Origin: Siphonodentalium dalli
Taxonomy: Eukaryota > Mollusca > Scaphopoda > Gadilida > Siphonodentaliidae
DNA length: 64,000 bases
NCBI GenBank assembly: GCA_032622095.1
Contig: CP136067.1
Span: 180,084,556 to 180,148,555 of the forward strand
Direction of reading: 5' to 3'
The stretch's first letter is position 1; each line of letters starts with the position of its first letter. Positions 55,853-64,000 of this stretch are shown one piece after another. The notes beneath the pieces are model-generated. The model was not told the origin of the DNA, did no database searches, and worked only from the letters and a program-made list of their open reading frames with translations. The translations under genes and the position numbers were made by a program.

Positions 55853-56810
55853 CTGTGAAACATGTAGCTTCATTATTTGTATGGTTGAAAAGCGCATGCG
55901 ATTGATGTTTTAAAATGGTCTAAATTAGTATTACTCATAACTGAATAGTGATGGGTTGGCTTAATATCAGCTATTACTAGTATCTTTTTTTATTTACAGC
56001 CATATTTATACATTAGTTAGTGAAAGGCGAACACATTACGCGTGCACAGCCTTTTCCAGATTAAATTCTATGAGGCAGATAACAAGCAAAGTTTCTTAAG
56101 TATTGTATATCACTTTATGCATTGATTATATACATTTCATCTAAACTATGATCATAAGATAAGAACTAAGATGTATTTTTCAGTTACAAATAATACTAGT
56201 TTCGACCATCCAAAAACATGAATCGTAATGTTTATCGGGAAATCATATTGTCACCATGGGAACGTGGCTAATTCTATGGTACAGGTAAATTAGCAAATAT
56301 AGAGCAAAACATTGGTGTTGACCCATGAAAAATACAATTGGTCTGACTTTATTAGTTACCGACTTGATATTTATACGTGTGCACGTCTAACATGTGACCT
56401 TTGGTGAAATAGTGCTACACGATGCTTAATAACTTCATCGTGATAGAGAGGTAATGAATAAACGCTCCTTGTTATTTACGTGAGAGTATAATGTCCAATT
56501 ATTGCAAATAAAACATTGTGGACATATGTGGACACCCGATTGGCACACTTACTGATCACGTGATAAGCTGCTAGATAGCTACAACAATTATATGGTAGAT
56601 AGTTCACGGCCGACCTGATGCATGCATCTTAGTTTTCTTGCATCATCATGTTTTCAGTTAGTTCAAAATAACAATAACATCAAAGTAACTTAAAGTATTG
56701 CATGTATACCCACTTGTACATATTATTTGAGCGTATGTATGCATAGTTCGATAAGCTGCTAATATGTACGTGTGATAAGATTATGTGACGTATTAGCATT
56801 AACGCGATAA
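55853..56810. other. Unannotated stretch
   Basis: About 950 bp, AT-rich. No gene or shared repeat recognised. Confidence 0.5.
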
Positions 56811-57200
56811 ACAGCTGAGATTATTCGGTTGCAGACATTTAATAGTCGGCCGTGAATATTTTCAGTAAGATGTATGCCTGTCTGAACCTTTAAGCACATA
56901 ATTTGGTTAAGCCGTCTTATGCTGAGATTATTTAGTTGATGTGTCAGACATTTAATAGTCGGCCGAGATTACAAAGCAACTTCACACGATGAACCAACAA
57001 TATACACACACCCACATGAAGCTCAAATATGACGACCTGCTCTATGAATAATTTGGTTAAGCCGTCTTAAGCTGAGATTATTTAGTTGCAGACACGCAAT
57101 AGTCGGCCGATATATCAAAACAACTTCACACGATGAACCAATTTGTTAGCCAAAAATATAAACACATGACGCTCTGGCGACCTGCTCTATCGAAAATATA
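56811..57200 (+). repeat. ~115-140-bp tandem array, about three units
   Basis: Units contain GCTGAGATTATT-GTTG, a 'cagac...aatagtcggccg' core (about 56813, 56928, 57070), 'aacttcacacgatgaaccaa' and 'gacctgctctat'. Confidence 0.85.
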
Positions 57201-57552
57201 CTTAAGCCCATTTTTATCAACGATTCTCAAATATATAGTACTATAGTACTAACATACTCAAAATACACCTATGCCCAATTTTACGATTGGACCTAACGAG
57301 ACGCACTATCTTCTTATATCTGTCCAATACATTTAATTAGTGCATGTTCGCATTACTAGAAATACTATTATCGTGCATCGTTCCCAGTATGCCACCAGAG
57401 ACAGACAATGATGCATACAATCAGCAAACAATGTAAGTTTTAACATATATGGACTCATTGCAATGCACTAAACGCAGTAACCTTATAGTTTGTACTATAC
57501 AGAGTAAAACCTTTGAGAAAACAGAGAATTCATTAACATATAGCCTATTATA
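57201..57552. other. Unannotated stretch
   Basis: Nothing recognised. Confidence 0.5.
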
Positions 57553-57665
57553 GGTGGACCGGACCGTTTTGGACCGGTCCAGGCATGTGTACCGGACCGG
57601 AATGGCCTGGACCGGACCGGACTGGACCGCCTTGGCAGTGGACGGTGGTCCGGTCCGGTCCGCAT
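57553..57665. repeat. GGACCGG-rich foldback cluster
   Basis: At least eight copies of CCGGACCGG/GGTCCGG-type motifs in ~110 bp. Ends TAGGTGGACCGGACCG and complement of CGGTCCGGTCCGCATCACTA could be short hAT-like terminal repeats, but the flanking 8-mers do not match. Confidence 0.7.
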
Positions 57666-57965
57666 CACTATTAACCAGCATTCATAATTAGGATAGTTGT
57701 ATGACACAGGCATATTAATTGATTAATAGAAACAAAGGCATATTTTATAAATGACCACCTGCAACATTATTGAAGAACATTTGCTCAATTGATTAAAACG
57801 CTCACATTGTCTTCCAAACATATAGACTACACCAAAGATTAAACAAACCATTTTGATTTTCGCTCATTGCATGTCTTTTTTTTTAGCGAAAATGCATCAA
57901 TCACCAACTACCATTGTTAACGCTAATAGTGATGATGGAGATTGTTTATTAAATATCGTAATTAA

Positions 57966-58329
57966 ACCCTGTGCCAATGCATTCTCTTATATATGCGAGT
58001 CGATCATAGGTCGCCTCGCATATATAAGAGAATGCATTGGCCTAACAATTTTTTTTACAATTTTTTCTTGTATTCTTTAACAATTTTATAATTTCACCCA
58101 TACAGAGCCCCAGACAAACATGAGCAGACGACACTCTTCTATATGCTGCTATATATGTGTGGGGGCTCCCTGCAGGGAAATGGATGTTTTTTATTTTATG
58201 TCCTAAAAATTGTAAGAAACAATTATTTAAAAAAAATGATAACAAATTGTTAGGCCAATGCATTCTCTTATATATGCGAGGCGACCTATGGTCGACTCGC
58301 ATATATAAGAGAATGCATTGGCACAGGGT
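57966..58329. mobile_element. Double-palindrome foldback element (364 bp)
   Basis: Ends ACCCTGTGCCAATGCATTCT, inverted at 58329. The first and last ~85 bp are inverted copies with about one mismatch, and each is itself a palindrome (57973-58041 and 58254-58322, 27-bp perfect outer arms). The palindrome sequence is the one inside the 15.1-kb MITE. TTAA precedes the left end (57962-57965) and AAAA follows the right. Confidence 0.93.
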
Positions 58330-58504
58330 AAAACAATAACATGGCTTACTCGAACCTCCAAATTTTTGTCTATTTAATTTGGAGCGAAGCTATGATAGGT
58401 CGATATATAAACGAACTGTTGATATACTAGCTTCATATGCTCTCAAAAACACTTTTCCAAAGTCACAGCCATTCTTCAGCCTTTTTCAACGTTTCGCCAG
58501 AAGT
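58330..58504. other. Unannotated spacer
   Basis: Nothing recognised. Confidence 0.4.
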
Positions 58505-58824
58505 CAGATAAACGCTCTTTATCGCTACCATATCAGAAATAGACTACCACGGAACGCTCTTTTCTGTTCCATGTCGCGCAAAATTAATGACTGTTTTGTG
58601 TTTCGGACCCTAACACCGTATTCACAGTTGTATTTTTCATTACTTCAATGCGTCTTTTTGGGTTACATAATGTTCGTAGAAAGGTAACATATTTCGATAC
58701 CGGAAAAATATCAAAAGCTAATAATATTATTTATATTTTGGAGCGCAAACCGCCACCGATCTCTCGGCAAATCTTTATCTTAAAGCCATATTATGCACTT
58801 ATTCGGGTGCGCAAAACTGATGTT

Positions 58825-59160
58825 AGTATTCAGGCACTATGCCAACTGGGGGAATGTAACATTCTACTAACATCGCCGAAAATCTGAAGCTTAACGACCA
58901 CCCTACCACTCCATAGAAAACATCGTCTGAACTACCCTCAATTGTAAATATTTACTACTCGATTCGGGACGCATCTATCTGCAATAAACTAATGAAAAAA
59001 GATTTCCCCATCGAGAGTCACTGCAATTAATTAATATATAAGAATGACGGTGTGTGTTATCAATCTGGATATAATCTTGTAAAAATTACTACTTTGAACA
59101 AGATTATTCTCTATTTCTAATCGATCACCCTGCTGTAATGTTTCATATCACTTTAATGAA
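58825..59160 (+). repeat. Dispersed repeat family X, copy 3
   Basis: Colinear with 15985-16320, including TTCAGG--TATGCCAAC at the start and 'gatcaccctgctgtaatgtt' near the end. Confidence 0.88.
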
Positions 59161-59278
59161 TAGCCAGAAGTGGATCACATGCAATTTTAAGTAACATGCA
59201 AATTGTTGCAAGATCCCTGTATTTACTTGCGAGGTCAGTATGGATGGATCTGCTATTTTATATAAGCCGATCCCCTCG

Positions 59279-59755
59279 CTAAGAGGGTATCACCCCCTCC
59301 CCCTGAATCCTGAATACCAGTTAATTTTGGGGGTTGAATCCTGAATACATGTTAAGAAATAATATGCGATAAATGACATACAAATTGACTGTTTTAATAT
59401 CAGACAGATACAAGTTACATACAGATACAAGTTACATATAGACACATTATGATCCATTATACCTGATATGATATTAGAGCAGAGTATTATGGGCGTTATG
59501 AGGCCGTTATGATACGATTAATGATACTTTTTGTTGGTATGGTGGTCGAATATGCCAAAGAAGCTATTATACCCACTCATTCATACAGATAACTAGCACA
59601 AAATATTATTTTGCGCCATCAAAACCTGCGTCCAAGATGTTTTGCTTGAACCCGAATACCAGTTAATTCCGGGGTATGAATCCCGCGAACGGCTTCAAAA
59701 CACCCTGAATCCCACGTACCGAAGGGGGGGGGGGGGGGGTGATACCCTCCTCTAA
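59279..59755. mobile_element. Nested MITE with GGGTATCACCCC ends (~477 bp)
   Basis: Left CTAAGAGGGTATCACCCC; right complement TAGAGGAGGGTATCACCCCC. Inner 'ccctgaatcc' and 'gaataccagttaatt' motifs are repeated on both sides. A 16-base G run is at about 59726-59741. No clear target duplication. Confidence 0.7.
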
Positions 59756-60475
59756 ACCGAAGAAAAATGTCAGCCTGAAGTGTGTTCGGTTTAAATGTAA
59801 TTCATGTTCTAGTTTAACCGCGGTTTGCGTATTATGTTACTGATATAATAAAAATAACGCTCTTTCGCGGTTTGGTCATCTTTAATGAAGCCTTGATCAC
59901 TGTCCCATATTCGTGGTTAACAAGTTGACTGCCGACTACGGGTTATCTTCTACTTTTTTGCATGTAATACTGAAATGGCGTCGGCAGGAAGCGTGTTAAA
60001 GATGCCTATTCCGATTTAACACATCATAATTTGTATTTGAATAGAGGAAACCGCCTTTTTTTCAACACACATTGAGTTACAACATTTTGATTTTTGACAT
60101 CTTATTATTTTCTCCACCTCGGAAGTCCATATATATGCATTTTCATTACTTCTAGTTGGGTTGGATACATGACGATCTGAATAGTATTGTGAACTTTGTT
60201 AAACCCACTTGGTGGTTTGAGCCCCACAATACACCTAATAATATCTTCTTTTGAATTGTTCCCGGTATCGAAATAGGTTGATAAATACTTTGTTACATTT
60301 CAACGATCATTATATGTCCCACAAGACCATTGAAGTAATAAAAATACAAATTTGAACACGGTGTTTGTGACAGTGTGCCCCATTAAAAAAAACCAGCCAC
60401 ATGCACGGCATGGAACAGAGAAGATCGTTTCGTGTTACTCTGTTCCTGATATGGTAGAAATAAAGAGCGTTTATT

Positions 60476-60938
60476 TTACTTCTGTGACCATGCATGCCAA
60501 GTCTTTCTTCAGAGCGCACGAAGCCGGTATATCGAAGTTTAGTATATTTGTCCACCTATCTTATACCTCCTTCCCTATTACGTTGAAAACATTTGGAAGC
60601 TCGAATGAACCATGTATGTTTAATATAACAGAATACATTAGGACTAAAAACCAAACCCAACACAATCAATTAAATACATAATTACAGTAAGTCTGCAACA
60701 AAATAATTAGATAGTTGACGAACTGCACCTCTTTCTATTGTTATCTATCCTAAAATCTATTATATATGGCTATCGAGAGATTAGGGATTATGGATATTTA
60801 TTACCATCATTGTGCACAATAGACAACATAATGTCATAAATATGCTAATTAACAGCCATTGTTAGTGTGTGGAGAAATCAAGACTTTCATTTTTGGCTAT
60901 ATTCATTTTTTTTTATATCTGGCTGTAAAACAAAAAGT
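60476..60938. other. Unannotated stretch
   Basis: No gene recognised. Confidence 0.5.
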
Positions 60939-60939
60939 T

Positions 60940-61012
60940 TTTATACGCCAGTTTTATTTAATCAGTCAGTAATCAATAATAACTGACTGATTAAATAAAA
61001 CTGGCGTATAAA
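60940..61012. repeat. Perfect 31-bp-arm hairpin
   Basis: TTTATACGCCAGTTTTATTT... (60940-60970) is exactly complementary to 60982-61012 around an 11-nt loop. Confidence 0.98.
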
Positions 61013-61902
61013 CACTGTTTATTAATAATTTAATACCTACATTGTTCAATATGTTTGTATACATGTATACGAACGTATTCTCAGATCACAATTAATGCAT
61101 CAAAATCTCTCGTCATGAATCTGTCTAATTTTGATCTGCTATGATATATGTGTATATTCGACACGGATTAACATTCATTCATCTATGGTGATGGTCAGAT
61201 GCGGGATTTGACAGAAAGTCTCAAACTTTCTGCTGAATTTAGCTAGCTGAGCATCCACATTGATGAATGGATGTGAACCAAGAATTAAAGTAAATACCTG
61301 CCAATAAGCGCAATGAAGATTCAAGTATATTTACATTTATATCAGTTATAATTGATTATTTAAATAGTCATACGGTATGACATTAATACTTGGCTTCTAT
61401 GTAGGTATATTAGTATATATGTATGGTTCCCGGAATCAATTATACGATAGTCACTAGTGAACGATATGGCAATCATCGATGGTATAAATACTAAAATTGA
61501 CGACCTACATGTAGTAACCTATTATTTGTACCTAAATCTAAACACACCTGTGACTGTGAAGACATCAACAGCGTTGCGATTAAATAGTTTACTCCAACCA
61601 ACAAGGTTTCACACGAGATTGCACCGCCATTACTCTTGGCGAAAATAAGCTATAGTAGCGATGTCAGAATAAAACTCGGAATACATTCATCGAATTTCAA
61701 CATACCATCGACCCGGAACCATATGTACATATCTATTGTATAATATTTCTATATATCTATTGTTTATATAATTCTATATCTCAATATCCTTATGTTATAC
61801 ATGTATTAACTTGGATGAGAGAATAAAGCATTACTATGTAATGATCCCCAATTATCTGTTCGTGGCGGCTTGTTCTGTGCTTTTGTGCAACCAAGAAGCG
61901 AT
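61013..61902. other. Unannotated stretch
   Basis: A 63-codon frame (61457-61648) has no motif. 61172-61268 folds weakly (CATTCATCTATG / CATTGATGAATG). No gene supported. Confidence 0.5.
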
Positions 61903-61950
61903 TCGAACGGTGGTATATTGAACGGTGGTATATTGAACGGTGGTATATGG
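61903..61950 (+). repeat. 17-bp tandem triplet
   Basis: Three copies of AACGGTGGTATATTG(AA), just before the second M2 element. Confidence 0.95.
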
Positions 61951-61990
61951 TCTATTCCCAGCGCAGTCGTTGAGAATGGGATATTGTTAA

Positions 61991-62484
61991 AGGCACGTGA
62001 GGCCTTAGTTGTCGAAAATATTCATATTTGTTCCAATCACCGTAAACAGAAAAACATTAAAACGCATACAGTTTCGTTCATATATACCATGACCATCGCG
62101 TAAACAGCATGTTATCATAAAGATTTACTATATTTTACCTAAGCAAGAGCCTGATTGTGTTACAGAAGACAGTACAATGCTGCTGGCTAATCACACACAA
62201 ATGGCATAAACGCTCTTTATTCGTTCCATATCAGGAATTCACCAACAAAGAACGCTCTTTATGTTTACCATCATAATATAAACAAACACCAGAAAAGTTA
62301 CTTGTTATGCTCTTGTTTACATAACAATGGTCAAATATATGACAATAACATACTGTTTATGCGATATTTCTTATTTGTATACGGACAAAGTCTGTCTACA
62401 TTTTGTTGTTCTTTCTGTTTGTGGCGGTTTTTGACGGGTGGAACTATTTTCACAGGATACCCACCGCCAAGGCCAACGGTACTT
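61991..62484 (+). mobile_element. TTAA MITE family M2, copy 2 (494 bp)
   Basis: TTAA at 61987-61990 and 62485-62488. Same length and nearly the same sequence as 55355-55848, including the internal 'aacgctctttat' inverted motifs and a cTTTTaAT-type decayed right terminus. Confidence 0.93.
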
Positions 62485-63403
62485 TTAATATGACAAACTG
62501 ATAAGTATTCTCAATTCTCCAATAATGATAACACTATCATTGCCACCAAGCCGCGCCGGAGTCCACTAGGGGTCGACATCAGCGTTTATTTGTAAACATG
62601 CTTACACGTTACGGGACGGGTACGTCTTCACATACAGGTTAATTACATCCTACTGTGTCTGCGTTGGCGGTCAGGGAAACCCAACGAAAAACCTCTTGTG
62701 AAAAACGATGGAAACCTGTTTTCCGAAACCAACATCTCTAACGCAGCTCGAATGTTCGGAAATTCATTCTAATTGATCAATTTTGCAACACAAACCTGTA
62801 CACACACTATATAATATATAACTATAAATTAACATATATAACATGTTCAAATATATACACTACGATCGTGATCGAATGACACATTATATAAATGACTATA
62901 AAACTATTACTTCATAAATAAGGTGCGATACGCACATTTCAAAGTTGCAATTAACTTTTATTAATGATTATTGAACAAATTCAACGTCAATTTTATATAA
63001 TATGCATGATTTAATGCGTTATACGAATATCTGTTTCTCAGATATAGTTTCAACATACGCCTCTCCTTACGTTATTGAACCGTCAATCCATAACATTACC
63101 CAAATGTTTTAAACCAAAACATTTGAGTTGACCCGACGGACAAGGCGGTTTGGCTTGAAATGACACACGCTTTGCACTAAACGCTGAAAAATTATCATTA
63201 TTCTTACACAATCAGACAATGTCGGCTGTCGGGATAAATAATTGCCAGTGCGGTTGCACATATAATCTATTGAATTATCAACAACAGTCGTATACGTGTT
63301 GCTTCGCAGCACACGAAACAAACGCTATATTGGCGTCTATAAAAAACACATTTATTCATTCAATCAATCGATCAAAAATCATGCGTTGATACTCAGAATA
63401 TCA
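62485..63403. other. Unannotated stretch
   Basis: About 900 bp, AT-rich. No gene or shared repeat recognised. Confidence 0.5.
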
Positions 63404-63720
63404 TGCAGAATTGTTACACTGGTGTTTCTCTCTGGACGTGAATGTTTGTCGAATATTTTTCTGGCACCTGTATACATATAGCTTGCATACATACATGCGC
63501 ATATACTCTGAAAGGGCAACACGTGTATGTGTGTGCTCTGAATTGACAACAAGTGTATTTACCCAGAATTGCAACGCCGGTGTTTCTCTCTGGAAGTAAA
63601 GGTCGATTATTGTTTGCTGGCACCGCAGTACAGGCGGCTGGCATACATACATGTGATACTTTCGTGTGTATATTTGCTCTACGAGGACAACATACAGGTT
63701 TGTACTTGGATAAATGTCTT
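63404..63720 (+). repeat. ~165-bp diverged tandem duplication
   Basis: Two units share CAGAATTG-ACRCYGGTGT, TTTCTCTCTGGA, CTGGCACC and GCATACATACATG. The many overlapping short frames on both strands come from this repeat. Confidence 0.8.
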
Positions 63721-64000
63721 ATGGATAACTTCTTATCGAGATCAAGACCCTGTTATATATATCATATATATAATGAATGGCTTGTTTTATGGTTTATGCC
63801 AATAGGGCAAAGGGGTTGTCAGACCTGATAACTTAGGGCAAGGTACGCAAGCACCACACCGACACACCGAGCAGGCAGATAAAAACCAGCGTGATGGGCC
63901 GACTGACAACCGGAAGGCGTGAACCCACGGCTATCTAGAAGTCAACACAAATGTTTAGGATAGTAAAACGTTTGATTATTCATCGGTTATGTAAATGTTT
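63721..64000. other. Unannotated window end
   Basis: Contains a short TATATA patch (63752-63773). No gene seen. Confidence 0.5.

Larger units (their letters stand above)
58505..60475. mobile_element. ~2-kb element with long terminal inverted repeats
   Basis: 58505-58720 aligns with the reverse complement of 60255-60475: 'ataaacgctctttat' ends, 'ctgttccatg', a 'gtatttttYattacttcaat' block, and 'tatttcgataccgg' at the inner limits. The interior holds a copy of family X (58825-59160) and a nested GGGTATCACCCC element (59279-59755). Frames 58379-58687 (+) and 60310-60555 (-) are the two arms read as protein. No transposase. Confidence 0.8.

Noticed and set aside
1-64000. CRISPR arrays, bacterial operons, tRNA/rRNA genes
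   Set aside because: No regularly spaced identical repeats with unique spacers, no ribosome-binding-site-led gene clusters, and no full tRNA or rRNA sequence recognised; the tRNA-like match is the SINE head only.

Overview
This window is non-coding, repeat-rich eukaryotic DNA. It is AT-rich and intron-containing, with scattered ACATGTAC motifs, a tRNA-derived SINE, LINE debris, and many short inverted-repeat elements with TA, TTAA and 8-bp target duplications. The repeat vocabulary ('ggccataactcttgcaaaa' units, 'gacggacggatggacgg' tails, 'GTGCACGTTAAAGAACC' in the SINE core) suggests a marine lophotrochozoan, most likely a bivalve mollusc. That taxonomic call is inference. I found no intact host protein-coding gene, no rRNA or tRNA gene, no CRISPR array and nothing prokaryotic.

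Layout. 0-3.5 kb: a 1.83-kb unit duplicated in tandem. 3.5-10 kb: small inverted repeats, a tRNA-SINE and several head-to-tail copies of two dispersed repeat families. 10-21 kb: a paralogous pair (10.2-11.1 and 18.5-20.3 kb), each split by a different insertion; a three-copy MITE family; two piggyBac-like MITEs with TTAA targets, one carrying an 83-bp near-perfect palindrome; a hAT-like element with a perfect 8-bp target duplication; and an inverted pair (16.8 and 21.0 kb), one copy carrying a 163-bp palindrome. 23-26.6 kb: a candidate 3.4-kb element with palindrome-rich ends. 27-28.2 kb: a GC-rich ~172-bp satellite. 28.8-29.8 kb: the 3' part of a non-LTR retrotransposon, minus strand. 31.8-32.7 kb: a second hAT-like element. 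33.6-34.3 kb: a large hairpin. 37.8-38.1 kb: a MITE with 80-bp inverted ends. 39.7-40.8 kb: a MULE-like element with transposase remnants.

The centrepiece is 41212-49893, an 8.7-kb DNA transposon. It has 63-bp identical terminal inverted repeats, each containing a hairpin, and is flanked by the 5-bp direct repeat TTGAC. Inside are two convergent, intron-containing genes whose first exons lie just inside the two termini. The plus-strand gene encodes a DDE-type transposase-like protein (candidate D at 43986, D at 44493, E at 45239) with a C2H2 zinc finger between the second D and the E. It resembles proteins I recall as carrying DUF6589. The minus-strand gene encodes a companion protein with a MADS-box/SRF-like segment, then a PHD-like zinc-binding region, then an RG-rich tail. 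Both reading frames are broken: three stops and one frameshift in the transposase, two frameshifts in the partner. The termini nevertheless remain identical. A transposon-borne MADS-like plus PHD-like accessory protein is the most novel thing I see here.

50-64 kb: a 651-bp direct repeat pair, several tandem duplications, a Tc1/mariner-like MITE, two 494-bp copies of a TTAA MITE, a double-palindrome foldback element, a ~2-kb element with long terminal inverted repeats and nested insertions, and a perfect 31-bp hairpin. Boundaries were read by eye; percent identities are estimates.
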